Shown piece by piece: positions 1 to 8,753 of a stretch of DNA of 64,000 nt (position 1 is the stretch's first letter; every line of letters starts with the position of its first letter). Origin of the DNA: an uncultured Craurococcus sp. GTDB lineage: Bacteria > Pseudomonadota > Alphaproteobacteria > Acetobacterales > Acetobacteraceae. The stretch covers positions 1-64,000 of the forward strand of contig CADCTD010000178.1 of assembly GCA_902805545.1 (NCBI GenBank), read 5' to 3'. Position numbers and translations under genes: made by a program. The notes under the pieces are model-generated. The model saw only the letters and a program-made list of their open reading frames with translations, was not told the origin of the DNA and made no database searches.

Positions 1-197
1 CGGGACCCGCGCCAGCAGCAGACCGCCAGGTGCCGAACCCGGTGCAGCGGGCCGCTAATCCGCGGCTCTGGGCCGGCGATGGCGGCGCGCCCAACCCGGC
101 GATCGGCTTCCTCGGCTTCGATGCCGGCCGCCCGGCCGGTGCCGCGCCGCCCGAGCCCGCCACCGGTCCGGCCCCGCGCCGCACCGGCCGGGGCTGA
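1..197 (+). CDS. C-terminal fragment of an unidentified protein, cut by the window edge
   Basis: A frame open from the left edge ends in TGA at 195-197 and gives about 64 residues rich in Gly, Ala and Pro, with a more ordinary stretch (WAGDGG then AIGFLGFD) in the middle. No family is recognisable from this piece. It lies four bases from the stop of the aminotransferase gene on the other strand, so the two genes converge. The composition suits a low-complexity tail of an envelope or secreted protein, but that is only inference. No start is visible. Confidence 0.4.
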   Translation, partial: GPAPAADRQVPNPVQRAANPRLWAGDGGAPNPAIGFLGFDAGRPAGAAPPEPATGPAPRRTGRG

Positions 198-201
198 CCG
201 C

Positions 202-1488
202 TCAGCCGCCCGGCAGGGAGGTCAGCGCGGCCTCGAAGGCCTCCAGCGTCTGCACCTCGTCGCGCGCCTCATGCGCGGTGGAGAGGTAGTACTTGCTCTC
301 GCCCTTCAGGATGCCGCGCTCGCGCAGCACGGCATTGACGTGCCGCTGCACCGCCGCATCCGCGCGCAGCATGCCGCGATAGTCGCGCGGCGCCTCCTCG
401 GCGAAGACGACGTCGAAGAGCGGCGGCTCGCCGATGGCATGGCCCGGCACGCCATGGCGGCGCAGCAGCCCCTCCATCTCGGCCATCATCCGCCGGCCCA
501 TGGCGAAGACGCCGTCATAGGCCCCCGGCCGCCGCAGCACCTCGAGCGTGGCGAGGCCGGCGGCCGAGGCGACCGGGTTGCCGGAGAGCGTGCCGACCTG
601 CATGAGGAAACCGTCATCGCCGACGATCTCGCGGTCGAAATGCGCCATGATGTCGGCCCGCCCGGCGATGGCGGCGAGCGGGAAGCCGCCGCCGATGATC
701 TTCCCGAGCGTGCAGAGGTCGGGCACGACGCCGTAGTAGTCCTGCGCCCCGCCGTAGCAGAAGCGGAAGCCGGTCACGACCTCGTCGAAGATCAGCGGGA
801 TGCCGTATTGCGTGGCCAGGTCGCGCATCCCCTGCAGGAAGCCGGGCGCGGGCGGGATCAGCCGCTGGAAGGGCTCGAGGATGATGGCGCCGAGCTCGTC
901 ATGATGCTCGGCGATCAGGCTCCGCGCCGTCTCCAGGTCGTTGAAGGGCGCGACCAGCACCTCCTCCCGCACGCTCCGCGGGATTCCGGCGGAATCCGGG
1001 ACGGCGACGGGGAAGTTGGCGAGCTGCCTCGGCGCCAGGCTCATCAGCCCCCAGTCGGACATGCCATGGTAGCCGCCCTCGAATTTCAGGATGCGGTCGC
1101 GCCCGCGGAAAGCCCGCGCCACCCGCAGCGCATACATGTCCGCCTCCGACCCGCTGGAGACGAAGCGCACCTGCTCGGCGCAGGGCAACGCCGCGACGAT
1201 CGCCTCGGCGAGGCGGATGCCGGGCTCGCTGGTGGCGAAGAAGGTGGTGCCGCGCGGCAGCTGCGCCTCGACCGCCGCCAGCACCTCCGGATGGCCATGG
1301 CCGAGGAACATCGGGCCGGAGCCGAGCAGGTAGTCGACATACTCCCGCCCGGCCACGTCCCACACGCGCCCGCCCCTGCCTTCCCGCAGGATGATCCCGG
1401 GGGCAAAATTGCCGAAGCCGCCCGCCGGCAGGACGCGCCGCGCGGCCTCGGCCAGGCTCTCGCTCGGGGGGATGCTGTCCATCGCCAT
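202..1488 (-). CDS. Class III PLP-dependent aminotransferase, glutamate-1-semialdehyde aminomutase-like
   Basis: 428 residues, the usual length for this family. The PLP lysine lies in LGKIIGGGFP near residue 260. Upstream are FDEVVTGFR, whose Asp contacts the pyridine nitrogen, and SSGSEADMYALR, a phosphate-binding region typical of the glutamate-1-semialdehyde 2,1-aminomutase branch. The start at 1488 (MAMDSIPPSE) leaves a 28-base gap to the preceding gene; the open frame runs further up but that part lies inside the neighbour. Members act on amino groups of small substrates. Many alphaproteobacterial paralogues are catabolic rather than haem-biosynthetic, and with no hem gene nearby this is probably such a paralogue. 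Likely cotranscribed with the split-barrel gene at 1517-2131. Family call is firm, substrate unknown. Confidence 0.9.
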   Translation of the reverse strand: MAMDSIPPSESLAEAARRVLPAGGFGNFAPGIILREGRGGRVWDVAGREYVDYLLGSGPMFLGHGHPEVLAAVEAQLPRGTTFFATSEPGIRLAEAIVAALPCAEQVRFVSSGSEADMYALRVARAFRGRDRILKFEGGYHGMSDWGLMSLAPRQLANFPVAVPDSAGIPRSVREEVLVAPFNDLETARSLIAEHHDELGAIILEPFQRLIPPAPGFLQGMRDLATQYGIPLIFDEVVTGFRFCYGGAQDYYGVVPDLCTLGKIIGGGFPLAAIAGRADIMAHFDREIVGDDGFLMQVGTLSGNPVASAAGLATLEVLRRPGAYDGVFAMGRRMMAEMEGLLRRHGVPGHAIGEPPLFDVVFAEEAPRDYRGMLRADAAVQRHVNAVLRERGILKGESKYYLSTAHEARDEVQTLEAFEAALTSLPGG

Positions 1489-1516
1489 CGATCCTTCGGC
1501 CGGGATGGCGCCCAGC

Positions 1517-2131
1517 CTAGGGGCTGCGCTCAGGCAGGACCAGCCGGTGCGGATCGTCGGCCGGCAGGATCGGCCGGATATAGTCGCGCGACTTCCATTC
1601 CGGCGCGACCTGGCTGCCATCCGGCCGCGGCAGATAGGCCGAGGGTTCGCCGGCCCCGAGATCGGGGATGTAGCGCGGGCAGTTGGGAAAGATGTCCGTC
1701 ACCGCGACGCTCACCAGCCGCCGCGCCCCGGGAATGCCGGCAAGGCGGGCGGCATCCTCGACCAGCGCCGCATGGCCGCGCAGGCGAAGCCGCAGCGAGC
1801 GGCCGTCGAAGGCGATGAAGAGCATGCCGATTGCGGGGCTGACGGCGATGTTCCCCAAGCTGAGATACATCGAGTTGCCGTCGTAATCGGGGAATTCCAG
1901 CGCGGCCGGGCCGGTGACGCGGACGAAGCCCGGCGGCCCGCCCTTGAAGCTGCAATCCACCGCGCCCTCGGCCGCGGTGGCGAGGAAGAAGAAGGGCGCC
2001 GCCTCGATCATCGACACATGCTCGGGCAGGAAATGGTCCTGCCGGCGCCGCGCCTCCAGCGTATCCGCCACGCGGCGGCCGTCGAAGCGGTCCTGCAGGG
2101 CGCGGTTGCCGGCGTGGAACAGGTGCGACAT
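1517..2131 (-). CDS. Pyridoxamine 5'-phosphate oxidase-family split-barrel flavoprotein
   Basis: 204 residues from ATG at 2131 (MSHLFHAGNRALQD). It carries family signatures of the FMN-binding split barrel: FLATAAEGAVDCSFKGG near residue 45, GNIAVSPAIGMLF, and the late PNCPRYIP motif. Proteins of this type bind FMN or another cofactor and are usually of unknown substrate; true PNP oxidase activity cannot be assumed. The ribosome binding site GGGAGA lies five bases before the ATG, inside a perfect 20-base palindrome (2137-2156), so initiation could depend on RNA folding. The aminotransferase gene follows 28 bases downstream on the same strand. A longer upstream frame exists but would run into the repeat at 2165-2270. 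Confidence 0.85.
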   Translation of the reverse strand: MSHLFHAGNRALQDRFDGRRVADTLEARRRQDHFLPEHVSMIEAAPFFFLATAAEGAVDCSFKGGPPGFVRVTGPAALEFPDYDGNSMYLSLGNIAVSPAIGMLFIAFDGRSLRLRLRGHAALVEDAARLAGIPGARRLVSVAVTDIFPNCPRYIPDLGAGEPSAYLPRPDGSQVAPEWKSRDYIRPILPADDPHRLVLPERSP

Positions 2132-2136
2132 GGGCC

Positions 2137-2156
2137 TCTCCCGATCGATCGGGAGA
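2137..2156. promoter_or_regulatory. 20-base perfect palindrome covering the ribosome binding site of the split-barrel gene
   Basis: The sequence TCTCCCGATCGATCGGGAGA is fully self-complementary. Read leftward, its second half GGGAGA is the apparent Shine-Dalgarno of the gene starting at 2131. It could act as an operator in DNA or, as RNA, hide the ribosome binding site. Confidence 0.4.
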
Positions 2157-2164
2157 AGCCTAGA

Positions 2165-2270
2165 GCAAACTCCGATCAGGCGGAGGCGCCTGATCGGAGT
2201 AATTTGCCCGACCAAGCAACAGGCTAGAGCGGGTTCCGTTCGCCTTGGCTCACGGAACCCGCTCTAGCCT
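2165..2270 (+). repeat. Two-hairpin dispersed element, copy A
   Basis: Two inverted repeats in tandem. The first has 14-base arms (2169-2182 and 2187-2200) around a 4-base loop. The second has perfect 19-base arms (2221-2239 and 2252-2270) around a 12-base loop. The block 2165-2239 aligns without gaps to the reverse strand of 29049-29123, with 61 of 75 positions identical. The second hairpin recurs at 39963-40011. It lies just past the end of the suf operon, so it could end transcription or protect the 3' end of the mRNA. Confidence 0.85.
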
Positions 2271-2276
2271 ACAGGC

Positions 2277-2645
2277 TCAGACGTGGAAGCTCTCCCCGCA
2301 GCCGCACCGCCCCTTCTCGTTCGGGTTGGTGAAGGTGAAGCCGGCCGACATGGACTTCTGCTCGTAATCCATGGTGGTGCCGATCAGGAACAGGCTCGCC
2401 TTGCGGTCCACCAGCACGGTGACATCCTTGTCGGTGACACGCTCATCGGTCGGCTCCGGCGCGTCGACCCAGGAAAGGTCATAGGACAGGCCGGAACAGC
2501 CCTTGGTCTTGACCCCGATGCGCAGCAGCCGCCCGGCCTCGCCGGCGGCATAGAGGGCGCGCAGCCGGTCGGCCGCGGCATCGGTGAGCTGCATCAGCGG
2601 CGGCAGGGCGCGGCGGGGGCGTTTGGTCTCGATCGTGGTGCTCAT
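2277..2645 (-). CDS. sufA: A-type iron-sulfur carrier protein (SufA/IscA/ErpA family)
   Basis: 122 residues, standard for the family. The three conserved cysteines are present: one in KTKGCSGLSY near residue 50 and two in the C-terminal CGCGESF. A-type proteins accept a cluster from the SufBCD scaffold and pass it to client apoproteins in the cytoplasm. This is the last gene of the suf operon, 10 bases after sufT, and is followed by the two-hairpin element at 2165-2270. The N-terminal 15 residues are basic and variable. Whether it acts as SufA or ErpA cannot be read from sequence; operon position favours SufA. Confidence 0.95.
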   Translation of the reverse strand: MSTTIETKRPRRALPPLMQLTDAAADRLRALYAAGEAGRLLRIGVKTKGCSGLSYDLSWVDAPEPTDERVTDKDVTVLVDRKASLFLIGTTMDYEQKSMSAGFTFTNPNEKGRCGCGESFHV

Positions 2646-2655
2646 GGCGCCGTCC

Positions 2656-3027
2656 TCAGAACATGTTCATGGCAAGGCGGGCATCCTCGCTCATCCGGCC
2701 CTGGTCCCAGGGCGGATCCCAGACGACCTCCACCTGCACATCGGTGACGCCGGGGACCATGCGGACGCTTTCCTCCACCTGGCTCGGCAGTTCCTGCGCC
2801 GAGGGGCAGGAGGGGGTGGTCAGCGTCATCTCGACCTTCACCCGCCCGTCATCCTCGATCTCGACGGCGTAGATCAGGCCGAGCTCGTAGATGTCGACCG
2901 GGATCTCCGGGTCGAAGACCGTCTTCAGCATGGTGATGACGGCATCCTCGCTCACCTTCGGCGCCGGCGGCGGAACCTCGCCGTCCGGAGTCCAGGCGCC
3001 ATGCGTGGCGGTGGCTTCGTCACTCAC
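2656..3027 (-). CDS. sufT: SufT-like MIP18/DUF59 protein
   Basis: 123 residues from GTG at 3027, chosen because AAGGAGG sits six bases upstream and the gene then overlaps the sufU stop by eight bases; an ATG at 3051 has no such site. The DUF59 core is clear: VFDPEIPVDIYELGLIY near residue 45, then TLTTPSCPSAQELP with the conserved cysteine, and VVWDPPWDQGRMSEDAR at the end. MIP18-family proteins help mature Fe-S proteins; in bacteria SufT is an auxiliary maturation factor. Encoded between sufU and sufA, the common order in alphaproteobacteria. Confidence 0.93.
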   Translation of the reverse strand: MSDEATATHGAWTPDGEVPPPAPKVSEDAVITMLKTVFDPEIPVDIYELGLIYAVEIEDDGRVKVEMTLTTPSCPSAQELPSQVEESVRMVPGVTDVQVEVVWDPPWDQGRMSEDARLAMNMF

Positions 3028-3487
3028 TCGTCGCCTCCTTGCCGCTGCCATCGAGGGCGGCGTTCAGCGTATGCCAGGCGAGCGTCGCGCATTTCACGCG
3101 GCTCGGGAATTCATGGACGCCGGAGAGGGGCTGCAGCCGCTCCATCTCGTCGGCGAGCGAAGCGCCGCACTCCGCGCAGGTGCCGGTCATGGCGAGGCTG
3201 CGGAACTGCTCGCCGAGCGCCTGCGCCTCGGCGGGCTGCTTGCCCTTCACCGTCTCCGTCATCAGCGAGGCGCTGGCCATGGAGATGGCGCAGCCGCGGC
3301 CCTGGAAGGCCACATCCTCGATGCCGCCATCCTCCCGGAGCTTCAGGAACAGCTCCATCCGGTCGCCGCACATCGGGTTGTCGCCGCGGGCGGTGCGGTC
3401 GGCATCCTCGAGGCGGCGGAAATTCCGCGGCTTCCGCCCATGGTCGAGGATGACCTCCTGGTAGAGGTCGCGCAGGTCGTCGAACAT
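3020..3487 (-). CDS. sufU: SufU, NifU/IscU-like iron-sulfur assembly protein
   Basis: 155 residues beginning MFDDLRDLYQEVILDH, whose ATG shares one base with the sufS stop (TGATG). The frame is open further upstream but that lies inside sufS. Three cysteines sit where the IscU fold puts them: PMCGDR, GRGCAIS and RVKCATLAW. There is also an inserted CAECG typical of the SufU subgroup. In Suf systems SufU usually relays sulfur from SufS to SufBCD rather than acting as the main scaffold. Coupled to sufS upstream and sufT downstream. Confidence 0.95.
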   Translation of the reverse strand: MFDDLRDLYQEVILDHGRKPRNFRRLEDADRTARGDNPMCGDRMELFLKLREDGGIEDVAFQGRGCAISMASASLMTETVKGKQPAEAQALGEQFRSLAMTGTCAECGASLADEMERLQPLSGVHEFPSRVKCATLAWHTLNAALDGSGKEATSE

Positions 3488-4734
3488 CAGGCGAAGAACT
3501 CCCTGGCCTTCGTCAAAGCCTCGGCGAGGTAGTCGATCTCGCCCTGCGTCGTGTAGAGCCCGAAGGAGGCCCGGCAGGTCCCGCCCTCGAGGCCGAAGCG
3601 CGCATGCAGCGGCTCGGCGCAATGCCGCCCCGCCCGCACCGCGATGCCGGCCCTGTCGAGCAGCGTCGCCAGGTCGTGGGGATGCGCATTGTCGAGCGCG
3701 AAGGAGAAGACCCCGCCGCGATCCTGCGCCCGCCCGAGCAGGGTCAGCCCCTCGATATCGGAGAACCGCCGCATCGCATGGTCGACGAGGCTGCGCTCAT
3801 GCGCCTCGAGCGCCGGCATGCCGATGGCGGAGACATAGTCGATCGCCGCGTGCAGCCCGACCGCCTCGACGATGGGCGGCGTGCCCGCCTCGAACTTCGC
3901 CGGCGGCTCCGCCCAGGTGCTGCCCTCGAGCGTCACGCTCGCAATCATGTCGCCACCGCCGAGGAAGGGCGGCATCCGCTCCTGGTGCTCGAGCCGGGCC
4001 CAGAGCACGCCGATCCCTGTGGGCCCGTAGAGCTTGTGGCCGGTGAAGACGTAGAAGTCTGCCCCCAACGCCTGCATGTCGACGCGGCGATGCACCGCCG
4101 CCTGGCTGCCGTCGAGCAGCACCTTGGCGCCCTTGGCATGCGCCATGGCGACGATCCGCTCGGCCGGCGTCACCGTGCCCAGCACGTTCGACATGTGGGT
4201 GACGGCGACGAGCCCGACCTTGCCATCCGCCAGCTTCGCCTCGAGATCGTCGAGATCGAGCTCGCCCGCATCGGTCACGCGGCAGATGCGGAGCTCGATG
4301 CCCCGGCCCTCGTCCCGCAGCATGTGCCAGGGGACGAGGTTGGCATGGTGCTCCATCTCGGAGACCAGCACCGCCTGCCCAGGCTTCAGCACCCCCCGTC
4401 CCCAGCTATGGGCGACGAGGTTGATCGCCGCCGTGCTGTTGGTGGTGAAGATCACCTCGCGCGGATCGGCGGCGTTGACGAAGCGGGCAACCGCCGCCCG
4501 CGCCGCCTCGTAATCGGCGGTCGAGGCCTCGCTCAGCCGGTAGGCGCCGCGATGCACATTGGCATAGCGCTCCTCCATGCAGCGGACCATCGCCTCGATC
4601 ACCTGGCGCGGCTTCTGCGCCGAGGCGCCGCTGTCCAGGAAGACAAGCGGCTTGCCGCGATGCTGTTGCGCCAGGATCGGGAAGTCGGCGCGGATGCGCT
4701 CGACATCGTAGACTGGCTGGACCGACGCGTTCAT
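3487..4734 (-). CDS. sufS: Cysteine desulfurase SufS
   Basis: 415 residues from ATG at 4734, which overlaps the sufD stop (ATGA); six further in-frame codons upstream are not needed. A class V aminotransferase fold: the PLP lysine lies in TGHKLYGPTG near residue 233 and the catalytic cysteine in GRHCAEP near residue 370, the short-loop type II arrangement of SufS. It removes sulfur from L-cysteine to form a persulfide that is handed to SufU. All motifs are intact, so it should be active. Confidence 0.97.
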   Translation of the reverse strand: MNASVQPVYDVERIRADFPILAQQHRGKPLVFLDSGASAQKPRQVIEAMVRCMEERYANVHRGAYRLSEASTADYEAARAAVARFVNAADPREVIFTTNSTAAINLVAHSWGRGVLKPGQAVLVSEMEHHANLVPWHMLRDEGRGIELRICRVTDAGELDLDDLEAKLADGKVGLVAVTHMSNVLGTVTPAERIVAMAHAKGAKVLLDGSQAAVHRRVDMQALGADFYVFTGHKLYGPTGIGVLWARLEHQERMPPFLGGGDMIASVTLEGSTWAEPPAKFEAGTPPIVEAVGLHAAIDYVSAIGMPALEAHERSLVDHAMRRFSDIEGLTLLGRAQDRGGVFSFALDNAHPHDLATLLDRAGIAVRAGRHCAEPLHARFGLEGGTCRASFGLYTTQGEIDYLAEALTKAREFFA

Positions 4735-6023
4735 GCGGCCTCCTTGCTCCACCAGCCGGCGACGGCTTCCTCCAGCGCGGCGCGGGCGGTCTCGTCGGTG
4801 ACGCCCTCGATCGCCTCCTGCAGGAAGGCCTCGACCAGCATGCTGCGGGCCTTGCCTTCGGGAATCCCGCGGGCCCGCAGGTAGAAAAGCTGTTCGGCAT
4901 CAAGCGCGCCGACGGTCGCGCCGTGGCTGCACTTGACGTCGTCGGCATAGATCTCGAGTTGCGGCTTGCTGTCGATCTCGGCCTCGGGGCTGAGCAGCAG
5001 CGCCTGGTTCATTTGGTAACCGTCGGTCCGCTGCGCAACCTGGTGGACGTGAATCTTGCCCTGGAACACGCCGCGCGACTTGCCCTGCAGCACCGTCTTG
5101 TAGGTCTGGCGACTGGCGCAATCCGGCGCGGCATGGTCGAGCACCGTGGTGGTGTCGGCATGCTGGCCGTCCCGCAGCAGCTGGGCGCCGTTCATGTGGC
5201 AGGTGGATTTCGGTCCTGCCAGCACCGCATGGATCTCGTTACGCACCAGCCGCCCGCCGGCATTGAGCGTGAAGTTGTCGTAGGTCGCACCGGCCTCGAT
5301 CCGGGCATAGACGGTGCCGAGCTGGAAGCCCTTCACCCCCTCCCGCTGGATCCGCGCATGGGTCAGCACGGCGCCTTCCGCCAGCTCGATCTCGAAGACC
5401 GGGTTGTGCAGGTAGCGCGTGCCCTCGGGCCCGCTCGCCTCCTCGATGATGGTGAGGCTGGCGCCGGCCTCGAGCCGGATCAGGTGGCGCGGGTGGAAGG
5501 CCGAGGGCCGCTCGCTGCGGCTGGCGATGGAGCTCAGCTCCAGCACGCCGCCCGCGATGCCCGCCGGCACCGTGATCACCAGGCCATCCTCGAACAGCAT
5601 GGTGTTGAGCGCGACCAACGCCTCCTCGCCCGGCCGCGCCAGGGCCCCGAGCCGGGATTCCAGGCGCGGCAACTCGTGGGCGAGGCTGCCGACGGCAAAG
5701 CTTGCGCCATCGAGCGAGGAATGCTCCTCGCGGAACCGTCCATCGACGAAGACGGCGCGGCGCTCGCCGCGCGGTGCCGGCAATCCCTCGCCATCGCCGA
5801 GGATGGTGAGCGCCTCGTCGAAGGCCGCATCGGCCACGGGACGCAGATCGGTGTATTTCCACGCCTCGACCCGCCGCGTCGGGAAGCCCGCAGCCCGGAA
5901 TTGCTCCGCCGCCCCCTCGCGCAGCGCCTGCACCCAGGCCAGCCGCTGCCCCGGCAGCCGCGCCCGCAGCCCGTCGAAACGGTGCAGGAAGCCCTCGGCG
6001 CCGCTATGCACGACCGTGTTCAT
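4731..6023 (-). CDS. sufD: SufD, component of the SufBCD scaffold
   Basis: 430 residues. The C-terminal half shows the SufB/SufD beta-helix core, with DYANSRQ-like CASRQTYKTVL and VHQVAQRTDGYQMNQALLL, and the end carries KCSHGATVGALDAEQLFYLRARGIPE, the conserved motif with the histidine used in cluster assembly with SufB. The N-terminal 150 residues are more variable, as usual. Its ATG overlaps the sufC stop and its stop overlaps sufS, so sufC-sufD-sufS are translationally coupled. Confidence 0.96.
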   Translation of the reverse strand: MNTVVHSGAEGFLHRFDGLRARLPGQRLAWVQALREGAAEQFRAAGFPTRRVEAWKYTDLRPVADAAFDEALTILGDGEGLPAPRGERRAVFVDGRFREEHSSLDGASFAVGSLAHELPRLESRLGALARPGEEALVALNTMLFEDGLVITVPAGIAGGVLELSSIASRSERPSAFHPRHLIRLEAGASLTIIEEASGPEGTRYLHNPVFEIELAEGAVLTHARIQREGVKGFQLGTVYARIEAGATYDNFTLNAGGRLVRNEIHAVLAGPKSTCHMNGAQLLRDGQHADTTTVLDHAAPDCASRQTYKTVLQGKSRGVFQGKIHVHQVAQRTDGYQMNQALLLSPEAEIDSKPQLEIYADDVKCSHGATVGALDAEQLFYLRARGIPEGKARSMLVEAFLQEAIEGVTDETARAALEEAVAGWWSKEAA

Positions 6024-6766
6024 GCCGCCGCCTGCACCGAGGCATAGCCCGACGCCTCGAGCTGCTTGGCCAGCTCCGGCCCACCGGTCTGGGCGATGCG
6101 CCCCTGCATCAGCACATGCACCTTGTCGGGCACGATGTAGTCGAGCAGCCGCTGGTAGTGGGTGATGACGAGGGCCGAGAAATCCGGCGCCCGCAGCGCG
6201 TTCACCCCATCCGCCACGATCTTCAGCGCGTCGATGTCGAGGCCGCTGTCGGTCTCGTCGAGGATGGCGAGGCTCGGGCGAAGCAGCGCCATCTGCAGCA
6301 CCTCGTTCCGTTTCTTCTCGCCGCCGGAGAAGCCGACATTGACGCCGCGCTTCAGCATGTCCTCCGACATCTGCAGCTCCTTGAGGCGGGCGCGGGCCAG
6401 CTTCAGGAACTGCATCGCATCCAGTTCCGCCTCGCCCTTGCCGCGACGGATGGCATTCAGCGCGGTGCGGAGGAAGTTGGCGTTGCCGACGCCGGGCAGC
6501 TCCACCGGATACTGGAAGGCGAGGAAGACGCCGGCCGCGGCGCGCTCCTCCGGCTCCATCGCCAGCAGGTCGACGCCGTTCAGCGTCGCGCTGCCGCCCG
6601 TCACCTCATAGCCCTCGCGCCCGGCGAGGACATAGGAGAGGGTCGACTTGCCGGAGCCGTTCGGCCCCATGATGGCATGCACCTCGCCGGCGGGCACTTC
6701 CAGGTCGATCCCCTTGAGGATCGGCTTGCCGTCGACCTCGGCGGTCAGTCCTTCGATACGCAGCAT
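6020..6766 (-). CDS. sufC: SufC ATPase of the SufBCD complex
   Basis: 248 residues of a soluble ABC ATPase. Walker A is GPNGSGKSTLS near residue 35, the signature is FSGGEKKRNE, and Walker B is LAILDETDSGLD, the sequence particular to SufC. It drives conformational change in SufB-SufD during cluster assembly in the cytoplasm. The ATG directly follows the sufB stop, and the stop overlaps sufD. Confidence 0.98.
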   Translation of the reverse strand: MLRIEGLTAEVDGKPILKGIDLEVPAGEVHAIMGPNGSGKSTLSYVLAGREGYEVTGGSATLNGVDLLAMEPEERAAAGVFLAFQYPVELPGVGNANFLRTALNAIRRGKGEAELDAMQFLKLARARLKELQMSEDMLKRGVNVGFSGGEKKRNEVLQMALLRPSLAILDETDSGLDIDALKIVADGVNALRAPDFSALVITHYQRLLDYIVPDKVHVLMQGRIAQTGGPELAKQLEASGYASVQAAA

Positions 6767-8266
6767 TTAACCGACGCTCCCTTCGAGCGAAATCTGGAGG
6801 AGCTTCTGGGCCTCGACGGCGAACTCCATCGGCAGCTCCTTCAGCACCTCGCGGCAGAAGCCGTTGACGATCAGCCCGACCGCATCCTCCTCCGACAGGC
6901 CGCGCTGCCGGCAGTAGAAGAGCTGGTCCTCCGCGATGCGGCTGGTGGTCGCCTCGTGCTCCACCTTGGCCGACATGTTGCGGTTCTCGATGTACGGGAC
7001 GGTATGCGCCCCGCACTGGTCGCCGATCAGCAGGCTGTCGCACTGGGTGAAGTTGCGCGCGGCCGAGGCCGTCGGCGCGATCCGCACCAGCCCGCGATAG
7101 GTATTCTGCCCCTTGCCGGCCGAGATGCCCTTGGAGACGATGGTCGATGTCGTGCGCTTGCCGACATGGATCATCTTCGTGCCGGTATCGGCCTGCTGGT
7201 AGTTGTTGGTGATGGCCACCGAGTAGAACTCGCCGACGCTGTCATCGCCGAGCAGCACGCAGGACGGGTACTTCCAGGTGATGGCCGAGCCGGTCTCCAC
7301 CTGCGTCCAGCTCACCTTGCTGCGCTTGCCGCGGCACTGCGCCCGCTTGGTGACGAAGTTGTAGATGCCGCCCCGGCCCTCGGCATCGCCCGGGTACCAG
7401 TTCTGCACCGTGCTGTACTTGATGCTGGCGTCATCCAGCGCGACCAGCTCCACCACCGCCGCATGCAGCTGGTTCTCGTCGCGCATCGGCGCCGTGCAGC
7501 CCTCGAGATAGGAGACGATCGCGCCCTCGTCGGCGATGATCAGCGTCCGCTCGAACTGGCCGGTGCTCTTCGCATTGATGCGGAAATAGGTGCTGAGCTC
7601 CATCGGGCAGCGCACCCCCTTCGGGATGTAGACGAAGCTGCCGTCGGTGAAGACCGCGCTGTTCAACGCGGCATAGAAGTTGTCGCCCGGCGGCACCACG
7701 GTGCCGAGATACTGGCGTACCAGCTCCGGATGCTCCTGCACCGCCTCGGAGATGGCGCAGAAGATGATGCCGTCCTTCGCCAGCCGCTCCTTGTAGGAGG
7801 TGGCGACGGAGACGCTGTCGAAGACCGCATCGACGGCGATCGGCATGCGGCCGCCCTCCGAGGGGCTGTCCCCCGCGCCCTCGACGCCGGCCAGGATCGC
7901 CTGCTCCTTCAGCGGGATGCCGAGCTTCGCGTAGGTCTTCAGCAGCTCGGGATCGACCTCGTCGAGCGACTTCGGGCCGTCCTTCTTCTTCGGCGCCGCG
8001 TAGTAGTACGCGTCCTGGTAGTCGATCGGCGGGTACTTCACCGCCGGCCAGCGCGGCTCCTGCATCCGCTGCCAGGTGGCGAAGGCCTTCAGCCGCCATT
8101 CGAGCAGCCACTCAGGCTCCTTCTTCTGGGCGGAGATGAAGCGGACGGTATCCTCGTTCAGCCCTTTCGGGGCGAAATCCATCTCGATCTCGGTCTCGAA
8201 GCCCCACTTGTAGGTGCCTTCGGTGACGGACTGGACGGTGTCGAGGGTCTCGGCGACTGCGGGCAT
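6767..8266 (-). CDS. sufB: SufB, cluster-building scaffold protein
   Basis: 499 residues, near the usual 480-500. Family landmarks in order: [16 protein letters not shown] near the start, [59 protein letters not shown], and the C-terminal [20 protein letters not shown]. SufB is the main site of de novo cluster assembly in complex with SufC and SufD. The gene begins nine bases after the rrf2 stop, so regulator and operon are one transcription unit. Confidence 0.98.
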   Translation of the reverse strand: MPAVAETLDTVQSVTEGTYKWGFETEIEMDFAPKGLNEDTVRFISAQKKEPEWLLEWRLKAFATWQRMQEPRWPAVKYPPIDYQDAYYYAAPKKKDGPKSLDEVDPELLKTYAKLGIPLKEQAILAGVEGAGDSPSEGGRMPIAVDAVFDSVSVATSYKERLAKDGIIFCAISEAVQEHPELVRQYLGTVVPPGDNFYAALNSAVFTDGSFVYIPKGVRCPMELSTYFRINAKSTGQFERTLIIADEGAIVSYLEGCTAPMRDENQLHAAVVELVALDDASIKYSTVQNWYPGDAEGRGGIYNFVTKRAQCRGKRSKVSWTQVETGSAITWKYPSCVLLGDDSVGEFYSVAITNNYQQADTGTKMIHVGKRTTSTIVSKGISAGKGQNTYRGLVRIAPTASAARNFTQCDSLLIGDQCGAHTVPYIENRNMSAKVEHEATTSRIAEDQLFYCRQRGLSEEDAVGLIVNGFCREVLKELPMEFAVEAQKLLQISLEGSVG

Positions 8267-8275
8267 ATCGGGTTC

Positions 8276-8737
8276 CTACTCGGCGACGAGCTGAGCGAAT
8301 ACGGGGGCCGAGCCGCAGCGCGCGGGGCCGGCCAGATCGGCGAGGGTGATGTCGGACAAGGCCCGGCGGATGGCGTCGTTGACCGGGTCCCAGCGGCCGC
8401 GGACGGCGCAGATGCTCTGCGCCTCGCACTGCCCCTGCCCGCCATCGACGCAGGCCGTGAGGGCGATCGGACCATCTACGGCGACGATCACCTCGGAGAG
8501 CGGCACCGCGGCGAGCGGCCGGGTCAGCCGGTAGCCGCCGCGGGCGCCCCGCAGCCCTTCCACCAGCCCCGCCTGGCCCAATATCTTGAGCACCTTGGCG
8601 ACGGTCGGCTCGGCGATGCCGGTGGCCTGCGCGAGGCCCGGCGCGGTCTGCACCCGGCCTTCCGGCAAGGCGCCGTCCCGCGCGAGCCGGGCCATGACGA
8701 CCACGGCATAATCGGTCAGTTTCGAGAGCCTCAACAC
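8276..8737 (-). CDS. Rrf2-family iron-sulfur-responsive regulator of the suf operon
   Basis: 153 residues if started at GTG 8737, six bases after GAGGGA; a GTG at 8740 or TTG at 8734 are alternatives. The N-terminus LRLSKLTDYAVVVMARLA begins the winged helix-turn-helix, and ATGIAEPTVAKVLKILGQAGLVEG is the recognition region. Three cysteines follow (ACVDGG, GQCEAQ, SICAVRG), spaced x7 and x5, consistent with the [2Fe-2S] site of IscR-type regulators, whose usual spacing is x5 and x5. As first gene of the suf operon it probably senses cluster status and represses its own promoter. A palindrome lies 17 bases upstream of the start. Confidence 0.93.
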   Translation of the reverse strand: MLRLSKLTDYAVVVMARLARDGALPEGRVQTAPGLAQATGIAEPTVAKVLKILGQAGLVEGLRGARGGYRLTRPLAAVPLSEVIVAVDGPIALTACVDGGQGQCEAQSICAVRGRWDPVNDAIRRALSDITLADLAGPARCGSAPVFAQLVAE

Positions 8738-8753
8738 CACACTTCCCTCATGC

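Noticed and set aside
3020-3622. Longer SufU reading starting at 3622
   Set aside because: The first 45 residues lie in the coding region of sufS and are Arg/Ala-rich; MFDDL at 3487 overlaps the sufS stop as TGATG, matching the other couplings in the operon.
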